Shown: piece after piece, positions 8,714-17,557 of the stretch
How positions within the stretch are numbered: position 1 is the first letter of the stretch
How the letters are laid out: every line of letters starts with the position of its first letter
Source of the DNA: Lachnospiraceae bacterium
Lineage (GTDB): Bacteria; Bacillota; Clostridia; Lachnospirales; Lachnospiraceae
Reading direction: 5' to 3'
Assembly (NCBI GenBank): GCA_022768825.1
Contig: JALEJB010000100.1
Span: 1 to 36,206, forward strand
Length of the DNA: 36,206 bases
Translations under genes and position numbers: made by a program
Notes under the pieces: generated by a model
Told to the model about the DNA's origin: nothing
Database searches by the model: none
Seen by the model: only the letters and a program-made list of their open reading frames with translations

Positions 8714-8742
8714 AATGATATACAGAATAGGGGATGTGAGTG

Positions 8743-9906
8743 ATGAAAAAACGGGTTGTGAGATGGATGTTATCTGCTGCGATTGCAGTGGGAATTAGCG
8801 TGCTTTCAGGGATGACGGTGCAGGCTTCAAAAATGAGTCTGACCCCATCCTTGAGTGCAGATGATATTTCCAGGTTCCTGAGGGATGCCGCCTCTCAGAT
8901 GGCGGCAGAAGCAGAAACAGAGGCAAATCAGAAATATACCGAATATCTCTCCTCGTTTCCAACCGGGAAGGTGGAAAATCTGCAGGTGATAGATAGAAAT
9001 GTCGATTCGGTGACATTGTTTTGGTCTAATGAGAAAGTTCACAATGCAGAATTTTTTAAGGTTGATTATTGGATGTACAGCAATGCCACAGGAACAAAAC
9101 AGACGGTATATCTTACAAAAAACGCATCTGCCGGAACGGGAAAATCTCAGGTAATTGACAACCCAACATCTGTATTTGAATTGAGCGGCTTGAATCAGGG
9201 AACGTATACCGTTCAGATTACAGCGGGCAATTATGATTCGTCTGCGCCGGATGGTAGAAGATATGAAAAGGATGCGTTGGGTAAGGTTGGCAGTAATTAT
9301 GCAAGTATCACTGTTGCACCGGAACCATCTGCGCCAACAGAAGTGAACTTTCGGACATTGGAAAGCGGATACTGTTCTTTGACGGTGGATGGGGTCAATA
9401 CCTGTGATGATACTTATGGTGTAGAGGCCGTTTTGTATGATTGTTATAAACAGAAGGAAGTTGCAACGTTCCGAGTAGATAAGTATCAGCGTGCTTCCGG
9501 TGTGAATTTAAAAAGTGATCAGGTTGTAAACAATCGTTTTTACGGTGTGAAAACACGCGCATATGTGTTGGATGGAACAACTAGAATCTACTCGGACTGG
9601 TCAGATATGAGCTATGCAGGAAGTAAGATGAATTCCATCGCCCCATCACAGAAAAACAAGCAGATTACCTTGAAATGGAAAGCGGTAAAAGGTGCAACAA
9701 ATTATAGTATCTATATTTCAAAATCGAAAAATAGAGGTTATAAAAAAGTAGTCACGACCCAAAATTTATCACAGAAAATAAAAAAATATAATGGAAAAGC
9801 ATTGAAATCAGACACTTCGTATTATGTAAAGGTGGTGGCAAATTATCATAAGGGCGGCGATATATATAAAGTATCGAGTGTTGCAAAACGAGTGACAATT
9901 GGCTAG
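8743..9906 (+). CDS. Secreted fibronectin type III domain protein
   Basis: A 387-aa exported protein. The signal peptide is MKKRVVRWMLSAAIAVGIS... ending near VQA. An alanine/glutamate-rich helical stretch (about 40-65) follows, then three FN3-like beta domains: about 70-180 (VENLQVIDRNVDSVTLFW), 185-290, and a clear C-terminal FN3 (ITLKWKAVKGATNYSIYIS...DTSYYVKVVA). FN3 domains mediate protein or glycan contacts. The ATG at 8743 with GGGG 9 nt upstream is preferred over the GTG at 8740. It lies 11 nt upstream of the first YhgE gene. Co-occurrence with a BIG2 protein and two YhgE-type membrane proteins suggests a surface assembly. Confidence 0.8.
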   Translation: MKKRVVRWMLSAAIAVGISVLSGMTVQASKMSLTPSLSADDISRFLRDAASQMAAEAETEANQKYTEYLSSFPTGKVENLQVIDRNVDSVTLFWSNEKVHNAEFFKVDYWMYSNATGTKQTVYLTKNASAGTGKSQVIDNPTSVFELSGLNQGTYTVQITAGNYDSSAPDGRRYEKDALGKVGSNYASITVAPEPSAPTEVNFRTLESGYCSLTVDGVNTCDDTYGVEAVLYDCYKQKEVATFRVDKYQRASGVNLKSDQVVNNRFYGVKTRAYVLDGTTRIYSDWSDMSYAGSKMNSIAPSQKNKQITLKWKAVKGATNYSIYISKSKNRGYKKVVTTQNLSQKIKKYNGKALKSDTSYYVKVVANYHKGGDIYKVSSVAKRVTIG

Positions 9907-9917
9907 GAGTTGTAGAA

Positions 9918-12020
9918 ATGAAAAATATACGAAAGATTTTAATTCGGGACTTGATCGCATTATTTAAAGCACCTCTTGCTTTATTGATAGCGGGGGGGCT
10001 GTGTCTGCTTCCTGCATTATATGCCTGGTTCAATATATACTCAAATTGGGATCCGTACGCAAATACCGGAGCGGTTCCCATTGCGCTTGCCTGTGAAGAT
10101 CCGGGGTATACAACGGATGCAGGGGAAGAGGTCAATGTGGCAGAATCGGTGATTGATTCTTTGATTGAGACGGCAAGTATCAATTGGATTAAGGTGGATT
10201 CTGAAGCTGAGGCAAGAGACGGTGTGACATCCGGAAAATATTACGCAGCAATTGTTTTTGATGAGAATTTTACAAGCAGCATGTACGAAGGATTTCTAAA
10301 CGGATTAGAGAGACCTCGTGCGACATATATAGAAAATGAAAAGAAAAATGCAATTGCGATCAAGATTACGGATACAGCTGTCGGCAATGTAGAAAATAAG
10401 ATCAATGAACAGTATATCTCATTGGTGGTAAGTACACTTTTTAATAAAGGTGAGAAAATTACAACGGAGATTGATTCGCGAGATTATATTGGAAGACTGG
10501 TTGAAAATGTAGAAACTATGAAGACGACGGTAGATGATTTTTCGACAATGATCAAGTCGATATCTGCAGCAAATGAAAAATTGTCTGCTTCTTTAGAGGG
10601 AGCAACCGGAGACTTAAACGCGATCAGTGCAAATCTGGGAACCGTGGGCGAGAAGATTACGGATGTTCCGGATACCAATGCGCTTGCAAGCAAACTAATA
10701 GCAGCGAATGCGACCGCAGTGAATGCGATTGGGGATAGTGTGGATGCAATAAAGACTGCATCCGGCACAGATCAGGCAAACAATAAGGCAAAAATGTACC
10801 GACAGGCGGCAAAGCACCTGCAGTCGGCGAAAAATTCTGTGGATACGATGTCGAATTCCTTACAATTATTGAATTCCTCATCTATGAATCTGTCACAGTC
10901 GGTAGTTCTTACACAGTTACAGGCGACATCAGTCAGTTTACAGGCGAACATTGACAGTTGTAATGAGGCAGCAGATCACGCGGAAGCGAGTGAACTGATG
11001 CCGGAAACAGAGGCGGAGCTTGCTGCCCAGGCAAAAGCATTACAGACAAATATGCAAACAGTCATCACACAAAGTATGGCACAACTTGGTGTGGAATTAC
11101 AGAATCTTTCAAACAGTGCCAATACAATGATTGCCAACGTGCAGTCAGATATAGAATTGATCCATATGATTCTCGGAAATGGAACGCAGACAATTGATCT
11201 GGCAGATGAAAGCTTTACGGGAATTGCAACCAGGCTAGATCAGATTTCGAGCGAGCTGGATGACGTGGTGGATGTATTGTATGCTTTGTCCAATGCCGGA
11301 TTGACTGAAAAATTTTTAGAATTCATGCAGGGTGATCCGGATGCGTATGGCGAGTTTTTTGCAGAGCCGGTACATATTGTGACAGAATCAGTCTATCCGG
11401 TTGAGAATTACGGATCCGGTATGACCCCATTTTATACAACGCTTGCAATCTGGGTTGGCGGAGTCGTATTGGTGTCATTGATCAAGACAAAATCAGATAA
11501 AAAAGGTGTCGAGACAGCCAAACAATATGAATTGTATTTTGGAAGATATGCATTGTTCTTCATTCTTACAATGATACAGGTGGTTGTCATTGTAATCGGA
11601 AATCTGTATCTGTTGAAGATCCAATGTATGTATCCCGGAAAATTTTTGTTGGCATCCTTGCTGACGGGATTGACATTTTCATTGTTGATCTATACCTTTA
11701 CATTGTCATTTGGAGATATCGGAAAAGCCTTTATTGTTGTGATCATGGTAATTCAGGTAGCTGGTTCAAGTGGTTCTTATCCGATTGAAATTTTACCGGA
11801 GTTTTATCGGAAGATGTATATTTTCTTCCCATTCCCATATGCGATCAATGCGATGCGTGAGGCGATTGCAGGAACTTATGAAAACGATTATGTCATCTAC
11901 TTATTGCAGCTTTTGATTTTTGCGGCAGCAGCACTTGTACTGGGATTATTTATTCGGATACCTTTCGCAAAATTGAATCATTTTGTGGAAGAGAGAATGG
12001 AAGAAACGCACTTTATGTAA
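9918..12020 (+). CDS. YhgE/Pip-family membrane protein, long form
   Basis: This 700-aa protein has the YhgE/Pip layout: one N-terminal TM helix ending in the family motif YAWFNIYSNWDPY, a large extracytoplasmic domain (about 45-510) rich in predicted coiled coil, and a C-terminal block of about five to six TM helices (AIWVGGVVLVSLI, ALFFILTMIQVVVIVIG, FIVVIMVIQVAGSSGSYP, IFAAAALVLGLFI) resembling ABC-2 permeases. Relatives include phage infection protein Pip and the EsaA/YueB component of type VIIb secretion, which also acts as a phage receptor. No EssC-like ATPase or WXG100 substrate occurs here. AGGAG precedes the ATG. A homologous second copy lies two genes downstream. Confidence 0.87.
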   Translation: MKNIRKILIRDLIALFKAPLALLIAGGLCLLPALYAWFNIYSNWDPYANTGAVPIALACEDPGYTTDAGEEVNVAESVIDSLIETASINWIKVDSEAEARDGVTSGKYYAAIVFDENFTSSMYEGFLNGLERPRATYIENEKKNAIAIKITDTAVGNVENKINEQYISLVVSTLFNKGEKITTEIDSRDYIGRLVENVETMKTTVDDFSTMIKSISAANEKLSASLEGATGDLNAISANLGTVGEKITDVPDTNALASKLIAANATAVNAIGDSVDAIKTASGTDQANNKAKMYRQAAKHLQSAKNSVDTMSNSLQLLNSSSMNLSQSVVLTQLQATSVSLQANIDSCNEAADHAEASELMPETEAELAAQAKALQTNMQTVITQSMAQLGVELQNLSNSANTMIANVQSDIELIHMILGNGTQTIDLADESFTGIATRLDQISSELDDVVDVLYALSNAGLTEKFLEFMQGDPDAYGEFFAEPVHIVTESVYPVENYGSGMTPFYTTLAIWVGGVVLVSLIKTKSDKKGVETAKQYELYFGRYALFFILTMIQVVVIVIGNLYLLKIQCMYPGKFLLASLLTGLTFSLLIYTFTLSFGDIGKAFIVVIMVIQVAGSSGSYPIEILPEFYRKMYIFFPFPYAINAMREAIAGTYENDYVIYLLQLLIFAAAALVLGLFIRIPFAKLNHFVEERMEETHFM

Positions 12021-12036
12021 TGGAAGGATAACGTAC

Positions 12037-12453
12037 ATGGAAGATAAATATCATCAGTTTTATTTACAGCTTCTCGCTTATGAAGAAGAGAAACACAAAC
12101 AAAATCAACAAAAAATAAAGATGACGATTCGTTTTTTGCTCTGGGTACCATTGGTTTTTCTGGCGCTTATGTTTCTTACGGATTCTTCAAAAGTCATTTT
12201 TCTGGTGTTGTGGATCGTTTCGTTATTTGGAATTGCGACTTATGCAATCTATGTAGAATATTCAGACTTTGAATTGCAGGAAAAAATTAAGCACTATAAA
12301 GAGAGCGAAGATGAGACCGACCAGTATCTGATTGGTGGAGAAATCGAAGTGTTAGAGGAGACACTTGCGGAATTTGTTCACATTTTGGATGAGAAAAAGA
12401 TTCAGAACAAAGAAAAAATCATGGAAGCGATAAAAAGCTACAAGGAGAAATAA
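12037..12453 (+). CDS. Small two-TM membrane protein between two YhgE genes
   Basis: This 138-aa protein begins MEDKYHQFYLQLL, has a basic/amphipathic N-terminus, two adjacent TM helices (about 32-50 FLLWVPLVFLALMFL and 55-75 VIFLVLWIVSLFGIATYAI), and an acidic, coiled-coil-prone C-terminus (about 80-138). I do not recognise the family. The start was moved from the ORF-track TTG at 11983 to the ATG at 12037, with GGAAGGA 8 nt upstream. It lies 16 nt after the first YhgE gene, and its 3' end supplies the SD (AAGGAGA) for the second. The tight packing suggests it is a partner of the two YhgE proteins. Confidence 0.75.
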   Translation: MEDKYHQFYLQLLAYEEEKHKQNQQKIKMTIRFLLWVPLVFLALMFLTDSSKVIFLVLWIVSLFGIATYAIYVEYSDFELQEKIKHYKESEDETDQYLIGGEIEVLEETLAEFVHILDEKKIQNKEKIMEAIKSYKEK

Positions 12454-12456
12454 GGT

Positions 12457-14106
12457 ATGCGTAATATTGTAAAAATTATGCTCCGCGATTTTAAGGCAAT
12501 ATCGACCAATGTTGTGGCATTGGTAATTGTAATGGGACTGTGCGTGGTACCTTGCTTGTATGCATGGTTCAATATCAATTCAAACTGGGATCCCTATGGG
12601 GAAGAGTCGACCTCCAATCTTGTGATTGCAGTGTATTCTGCAGATAAAGGACTGACGATTGCGGACAAAACACTGAATATTGGAGATTCGGTTGTCGATG
12701 CGCTGCGTGGAAATTCGACGATAGGCTGGGTATTCCCGGAAGACGAGCGAACGGCAATAAATGGCGTATATTCCGGAGATTATTATGCGGCACTTGTTGT
12801 ACCGGTTGATTTTACCGAACAGATCGCTGGCGTGGTAAAAGGCAATCTGGCGGGTGGCCAGATTACATACTATGCGAATGAGAAGAAGAATTCCATCGGG
12901 ACAAAGATTACCGGAAAAGCAAAGACAACTGTGCAAAATCAGGTCAACAGTACCGTGTTTTCTACAATTACGAAACTGGCAGCCTCAATTGGAAAATCTT
13001 TAGATTCAGACAACACCACTGGCATATTTAAGCAGATGCATAATAGTATTGCGACTGCCAAAGAAGATATTCAAGGTTATATTGATTCGATAGATGTATT
13101 AAATTCTACGGTAGATACAGCACTCCTCACGATGAATGGAATTACGGAGTTGAATGAGAAAATCCTTGCTGATTTAAGCAAGGATCTGAATATGATCAGC
13201 ACGGCTTCCATGGCGATGTCTACCTCCGGAATAGAGACCGCAAATCTTCGTCTGGAAGATTACATCACATTGTTAAAAGCAGGCCAGACCGATTTAGAAA
13301 AGATTCAACAGATTCTAAAAGATATGTATGATGATGTTGAAAAATTAGAAGACAGTCTTGTTGGAGTGGAGGATTCCGAGGCGTTGGCAACCGTTATAGA
13401 CGTATTGCAAAATGATCCGGAAAAGCTGGGAACATTCTTCGCGACGCCGGTTGATATGCAGACCGAGGCAATTTATCCAATTGAGACTTATGGATCACAG
13501 ATGGCAGCCTTTTATACAGTGCTGGCAATCTGGTTTGGATCGCTGATATTGGTTGCGATCATCCACACAAAAGTCCATCCATTTGAGGGATATCGAAACG
13601 GAAAGCATTATCAGGAATATTTTGGACGATATGCAATTTTCTTTTTGATAGGACAAGTACAGGCACTGCTCTGTTGTCTGGGAGATCTGTTTTTTATGGA
13701 GATTCAATGTAAGCAAAAGCTCTTATTCTGGGCGATGTGTGCGCTGGCAAGCTTTGGATTTACCTTGTTTATCTATTCACTGACCTTTGCATTTGGTAAC
13801 GTGGGAGAGGCTTTGGCGGTTGTCGTCATGGTCATTCAGGTTGCAGGAGCAGGAGGAACCTTCCCGAAAGAGTGTCTTCCGGATGTGTTCCAGATGGTAT
13901 ACCGATTCCTGCCATGGACGTATGTAATGGATGCGCTCAAAGAATGTATTGGTGGAATGTATCTCGACACATACCTGAAGAGTGTTCGATTTCTGTTAAT
14001 ATTTATGGCAGTATCCTTGTTTATCGGATTAGTTTTGAGTATTCCGTTCAGGTTTATGAATCATCTGATGGAACGCAGCAAGGAAAAGACTGGATTTATG
14101 GTCTAG
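12457..14106 (+). CDS. YhgE/Pip-family membrane protein, short form
   Basis: A 549-aa paralog of the 700-aa YhgE protein: one N-terminal TM with YAWFNINSNWDPYG, an extracytoplasmic domain (about 45-340) shorter by some 150 residues, and a matching C-terminal membrane block (AIWFGSLILVAII, AIFFLIGQVQALLCCLG, VVVMVIQVAGAGGTFP, FLLIFMAVSLFIGLVLSI). The conserved MVIQVAGxxGxxP motif is shared with its partner. The two lengths suggest a hetero-oligomer rather than redundancy. It is the last gene of the operon, with a strong terminator 39 nt downstream. Confidence 0.87.
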   Translation: MRNIVKIMLRDFKAISTNVVALVIVMGLCVVPCLYAWFNINSNWDPYGEESTSNLVIAVYSADKGLTIADKTLNIGDSVVDALRGNSTIGWVFPEDERTAINGVYSGDYYAALVVPVDFTEQIAGVVKGNLAGGQITYYANEKKNSIGTKITGKAKTTVQNQVNSTVFSTITKLAASIGKSLDSDNTTGIFKQMHNSIATAKEDIQGYIDSIDVLNSTVDTALLTMNGITELNEKILADLSKDLNMISTASMAMSTSGIETANLRLEDYITLLKAGQTDLEKIQQILKDMYDDVEKLEDSLVGVEDSEALATVIDVLQNDPEKLGTFFATPVDMQTEAIYPIETYGSQMAAFYTVLAIWFGSLILVAIIHTKVHPFEGYRNGKHYQEYFGRYAIFFLIGQVQALLCCLGDLFFMEIQCKQKLLFWAMCALASFGFTLFIYSLTFAFGNVGEALAVVVMVIQVAGAGGTFPKECLPDVFQMVYRFLPWTYVMDALKECIGGMYLDTYLKSVRFLLIFMAVSLFIGLVLSIPFRFMNHLMERSKEKTGFMV

Positions 14107-14144
14107 ATATCAAAACAAAAGAGGAAATCATTCTCGTGTAATTT

Positions 14145-14180
14145 AGAACCTGATCAACGCTTGGTTGGTCAGGTTCTTTT
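14145..14180 (+). terminator. Strong intrinsic terminator of the parA-YhgE operon
   Basis: AGAACCTGATCAAC pairs with GTTGGTCAGGTTCT (14 bp, one G-U) around a 5-nt loop (GCTTG), followed by a T-tract. Confidence 0.88.
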
Positions 14181-14195
14181 CTGTATTAAAAGGAT

Positions 14196-14233
14196 ATAAT
14201 TGTCAGAATATAACGATATATTCAGACAATTAT
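14196..14233. repeat. AT-rich hairpin between the operon terminator and the ncRNA promoter
   Basis: ATAATTGTC-A-GAATAT pairs with ATATTC-A-GACAATTAT (15 bp with one A-A mismatch). No T-tract follows. It lies about 95 nt upstream of the 14327 promoter and could be an operator or an RNA-end structure. The DNA from 14234 to 14326 is AT-rich and shows nothing else. Confidence 0.5.
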
Positions 14234-14326
14234 TAAGCATAAAGATAAATTATTATTAAAATTACACAAATAAAACACATATGAATTATAATTATTTCAC
14301 AAAACGAAAAAATATTAAAAAAAGTC

Positions 14327-14354
14327 TTGCAATTTGAAAAACAGATGTTATAAT
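14327..14354 (+). promoter_or_regulatory. Strong promoter of the leader/ncRNA
   Basis: TTGCAA, a 16-nt spacer, and TATAAT within an extended -10 (TGTTATAAT). Predicted start is near 14361. This is one of the best sigma-A-type promoters in the window, yet no ORF of normal size follows for 570 nt. Confidence 0.75.
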
Positions 14355-14360
14355 AAGATT

Positions 14361-14859
14361 ATCAAATAACACAAGAGAAAAATAAATCTTATTTTTCAAG
14401 AAGAGATGTTATTTTTCAGGATAGATGTTATTCGAAGAAATAAAGAAGAAAGGAAGGTACGGACCACCAAACTACATGAGAAGCATTCGTTTCAAGTTCT
14501 AGCGAAGAGGAAAACGTGGCATACATAAAAAAGAAAACAGAGTTAGTATCAGCCGATTAAAAACCATTTCACATATGATACAATTCTAATTGCCATAAGA
14601 AGAACAGATCGAAGTGAAGATGCGAAGCGAAGAAGATCGAGGGAGCGAGTTCACCCGAAAGAATTCAAAGGAAAATTTAGGAAACGAGGTACAGTCCAAT
14701 GGGATCGTAAGATGAAACAAAATGAAAAGAAAGAGGTAAGGACCAATGGACAGATAAGTTTTAACAAGAAGATGAAGAAAAACGAGGTATAGGCCAATGG
14801 ACGAAATAGTCTAAGGGGCGATGTCGATAATAAAAATTACGATGTCGCCTCTTTTTTTG
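14361..14859 (+). ncRNA. Candidate ~500-nt leader or ncRNA with repeated SD-AUG micro-ORFs
   Basis: The transcript predicted between the 14327 promoter and the 14814 terminator has no ORF above the track limit. It is purine-rich and internally repetitive. Three units matching GAGGTAnnGnCCAATGG occur at 14686, 14733 and 14784 (spacing 47 and 51 nt), with a weaker relative at about 14454. In each of the three, GAGG sits at SD distance from an ATG opening a micro-ORF: MGS*, MDR* and MDEIV*. The last stop abuts the terminator stem. AGATGTTAT occurs at 14343, 14404 and 14423, the first within the promoter, and an AAAAATAA/TTATTTTT hairpin lies near the 5' end. I do not recognise a known RNA family. 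Either it is an ABC-F attenuation leader or a free-standing RNA. Confidence 0.6.
14814..14858 (+). terminator. Terminator at the end of the leader, just upstream of ABC-F
   Basis: AGGGGCGATGTCG pairs with CGATGTCGCCTCT (13 bp, three G-U pairs), A/T-rich loop, then seven T residues. The 5' arm starts at the stop codon of the last micro-ORF, so a ribosome there would block folding. Confidence 0.8.
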
Positions 14860-14880
14860 TGTGCAAAGATGGTGTATCTA

Positions 14881-14889
14881 TGATACAAT
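14881..14889 (+). promoter_or_regulatory. Possible extended -10 promoter of the ABC-F gene
   Basis: TGATACAAT is an extended -10 located after the terminator and 43 nt before the ABC-F ATG. The -35 region is poor. If functional it gives ABC-F a leader-independent transcript. Confidence 0.4.
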
Positions 14890-14931
14890 CAGTTCTTGTT
14901 AATAAGAAATACTTTTGAAGGTTTGTATGAG

Positions 14932-16764
14932 ATGAGAGCAAATATTTTAACATTAGAAAATATCAAGAAAAATTATACGGAGCGCATGCTGTTTGATGAG
15001 GCGAGCTTCTATTTGCAGGAGGGAGAAAAGGTCGGAATCATCGGTGTAAACGGAACCGGTAAATCGACACTTCTTCGTATGATTGCCGGAACAGAAGTGG
15101 CAGACGAGGGAAAGCGCGTCGTAGCAAACAATCTTGTGATCCGTTTTCTGACACAGCAGCCACAGTTTGCAGATGGAATGAGCGTGTTGCAGGCTGCATT
15201 GTCCATGGACATTCATGAGGAACATGATCTGTCTTACGAAGCCCAGGCAAAGCAGCAGCTGATGGAGCTTGGGATTACAGATTTTGACCAGCCGATGGAA
15301 CAGTTGTCGGGTGGATTAAAAAAGCGGGTGGCAATTGTGGCGACGCTTTTATCCGGGGCAGACATTCTCTTGATGGACGAGCCCACCAACCATCTGGATG
15401 GAAAGACGGCGACCTGGCTGGAAAATTACCTGAAAAATTTTCGTGGGGCATTTGTACTTGTCACACATGATCGGTATTTTCTGGACAGTGTGGTGGATCG
15501 TATCGTGGAGATCGATCATGGAAAGATGTACAGCTATGATACGAACTATGAGGGTTTCTTGGAGTTGAAGGCCGCCAGAGAGGAAGCAGAGGACGCCACC
15601 TGGCAGAAAAATAAATCCCTGCTTCGCACGGAATTAGAGTGGGTGCGTCGAGGAGCACAGGCCCGTACTACAAAACAGAAGGCAAGGTTGCAAAGATATG
15701 AGGAATTAAAAAATAAGAAAGCACCGATCCGTGATGGAAGTGTGGAATTGTCTTCTGTCTCAACAAGAATGGGGCGCACAACCATAGAGCTTCACGGAGT
15801 CTCAAAAGCATATGACAAGCAGCTTTTTAGGGACTTTACCTATATCTTTCTAAAAGGAGACCGGGTTGGGTTTGTGGGAGAAAATGGATGTGGAAAGACA
15901 ACTCTGATGAAGATCATAGCCGGAATGGATAGACCGGATTCTGGTGAAGTTGTAGTTGGTCAGACCGTGAAGATCGGCTATTACTCGCAGGAATTTGATC
16001 ATGACCCGTCTGCGGGCATCGCCTATATGGACCCGAAGCTTCGTGTGATTGATTATATTCGAAATACGGCAGAATATGTAAAGACAAAGGATGGCCTGCT
16101 GTCCGCATCGGTGATGTTGGATAAATTTTTATTTCCACCAAAGGAGCAGTATGCGCTGATCGAGAAACTGTCCGGCGGAGAAAGGAAACGATTGAATCTG
16201 CTTCGTGTTTTGATGGAAGCACCGAATGTACTGATCTTAGATGAGCCCACCAATGATCTGGATATTCAGACACTTACCATATTGGAAGACTATCTGGATT
16301 CCTTTGATGGAATTGTGATTGCTGTCAGCCATGACAGATATTTTCTGGATCGGGTCGTGAGCAGACTTTTCGCGTTTGAAGGTGGGACATCGCCAAGACA
16401 GTTTGAGGGAAGCTACAGTGATTATGAGCTTGTTCGACAGATGGAGACACAACCGCAGCCTGCGCAGAGCAAAGTGGTGACAGAAAAAAAGTCGGATCCG
16501 AATGCGGGCAGAGCGCATGCCGTAAAGGTTCGATTCACATATCAGGAGCAGAAGGACTGGGATACGATTGAAGAGCGGATCGCGGAATTAGAATCGAAAT
16601 TGGAAAAGCTGGATACGGATATCGCCGGTAATGCCAGAGACTTTGTAAAGCTCAATGAATTGACCAAGGAAAAAGAGGAGACAGAAGCAGCACTGGAAGA
16701 GGCGATGGACCGATGGATGTATCTGTCGGACAAGAATGAAATGATAGAAAACGCAAAGAGCTGA
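14932..16764 (+). CDS. ABC-F family ATPase, Uup/YfmR-like
   Basis: A 610-aa soluble protein with two ABC ATPase domains and no TM segments, as in ABC-F proteins acting on the ribosome. Domain 1 has Walker A GVNGTGKST, signature LSGGLKKRV and Walker B LLMDEPTNHLD. Domain 2 has GENGCGKTT, LSGGERKRL and LILDEPTNDLD. The interdomain linker (about 240-290, ELEWVRRGAQARTTKQKARLQ) matches the P-site tRNA-interaction motif region. A C-terminal coiled coil (about 545-610) is typical of Uup/YfmR, favouring a housekeeping translation factor over a specialised resistance factor. The start was moved from TTG 14896 to ATG 14932 because the likely transcription start is near 14896 and GAAGG lies 10 nt upstream. 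The leader upstream suggests attenuation control. Confidence 0.88.
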   Translation: MRANILTLENIKKNYTERMLFDEASFYLQEGEKVGIIGVNGTGKSTLLRMIAGTEVADEGKRVVANNLVIRFLTQQPQFADGMSVLQAALSMDIHEEHDLSYEAQAKQQLMELGITDFDQPMEQLSGGLKKRVAIVATLLSGADILLMDEPTNHLDGKTATWLENYLKNFRGAFVLVTHDRYFLDSVVDRIVEIDHGKMYSYDTNYEGFLELKAAREEAEDATWQKNKSLLRTELEWVRRGAQARTTKQKARLQRYEELKNKKAPIRDGSVELSSVSTRMGRTTIELHGVSKAYDKQLFRDFTYIFLKGDRVGFVGENGCGKTTLMKIIAGMDRPDSGEVVVGQTVKIGYYSQEFDHDPSAGIAYMDPKLRVIDYIRNTAEYVKTKDGLLSASVMLDKFLFPPKEQYALIEKLSGGERKRLNLLRVLMEAPNVLILDEPTNDLDIQTLTILEDYLDSFDGIVIAVSHDRYFLDRVVSRLFAFEGGTSPRQFEGSYSDYELVRQMETQPQPAQSKVVTEKKSDPNAGRAHAVKVRFTYQEQKDWDTIEERIAELESKLEKLDTDIAGNARDFVKLNELTKEKEETEAALEEAMDRWMYLSDKNEMIENAKS

Positions 16765-16815
16765 CGTTTGTTTACTTTTATTCATCTTTAAACTGAAAAG
16801 ATTTCATAGTTTCAC

Positions 16816-16843
16816 TTTACATTTGACGGTAAGGGTATATAAT
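16816..16843 (+). promoter_or_regulatory. Promoter of the oxidoreductase operon
   Basis: TTTACA, 16-nt spacer, TATAAT, giving a start near 16850 and a leader of about 43 nt to the gamma-subunit ATG. Confidence 0.6.
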
Positions 16844-16892
16844 TAATATCGTTGAGAGAAAATCAATTCTAACATGAAAGGAATTATATACA

Positions 16893-17498
16893 ATGAACAA
16901 CGGATATGAGATCAGATGGCACGGCAGAGGCGGTCAGGGCGCAAAGACAGCAGCACTGCTTCTCGCAGATGTAGCATTTCAGACAGGAGCATATGTACAG
17001 GGATTTCCAGAGTACGGTCCGGAGCGTATGGGTGCGCCGATCACTGCTTACAACAGGATCAGCCAGAATCAGATTCGCGTACATTCCAATATCTATACAC
17101 CGGATCTGGTGGTAGTTGTGGATGAGACGTTATTGGAGTCTGTGGATGTGACTGCCGGATTGAAAGAGAACGGTGCATTGATCGTCAATACAAAGCGCAG
17201 CGCAGAGGAAATCAGACCTTTATTAAAGGGCTACAAAGGAGAGATATATACACTGGATGCCAGAGAGATCTCTGTGAAGGCTCTCGGCAAGTATTTTCCG
17301 AATTCACCAATGCTTGCGGCAGCAGTAGCAGTCAGCAATGTCATGGGATGGAGTTCATTTATGCATGAGATGCGCGCATCTTATCAGCATAAATTTGCAA
17401 AGAAGCCGGAAGTCATCGACGGCAATATGAAAGCACTGGAGATGACCTATCAGGCACTGGAAAAAGACTTAAAGCACAACAAAAAGATGAGTGCTTAA
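16893..17498 (+). CDS. porG: 2-oxoacid:ferredoxin oxidoreductase gamma subunit
   Basis: This 201-aa protein matches the gamma domain of pyruvate/2-oxoacid:ferredoxin oxidoreductases, opening with the conserved RWHGRGGQGAKTAA glycine-rich motif and continuing with GFPEYGPERMGAPITAYNRI. The complex oxidatively decarboxylates a 2-oxoacid with CoA to an acyl-CoA, CO2 and reduced ferredoxin in the cytoplasm. The gene order gamma-delta-alpha-beta here is that of four-subunit POR/VOR enzymes. Pyruvate versus branched-chain 2-oxoacid specificity cannot be settled by eye, so the por symbol is provisional. The start has AAAGGA upstream. Confidence 0.85.
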   Translation: MNNGYEIRWHGRGGQGAKTAALLLADVAFQTGAYVQGFPEYGPERMGAPITAYNRISQNQIRVHSNIYTPDLVVVVDETLLESVDVTAGLKENGALIVNTKRSAEEIRPLLKGYKGEIYTLDAREISVKALGKYFPNSPMLAAAVAVSNVMGWSSFMHEMRASYQHKFAKKPEVIDGNMKALEMTYQALEKDLKHNKKMSA

Positions 17499-17557
17499 CA
17501 TGCATGAAAACCCTGAGACAACATACGAAGGGTTCTATATAGATAAGGAAAGGAAGG

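Noticed and set aside
9752-10183. Long antisense ORFs such as this one within FN3/YhgE genes
   Set aside because: They are shadows of well-supported plus-strand genes and have no SD or recognisable domain.
14686-14801. CRISPR-like spaced repeats
   Set aside because: Only three units of about 17 nt with imperfect identity and A/G-rich, non-unique intervals. Each unit is explained better as SD plus ATG of a micro-ORF, and there are no cas genes.
14896-14931. TTG start of the ABC-F gene at 14896
   Set aside because: It would sit at the predicted transcription start of the extended -10 promoter and has no SD. ATG 14932 matches family N-termini.
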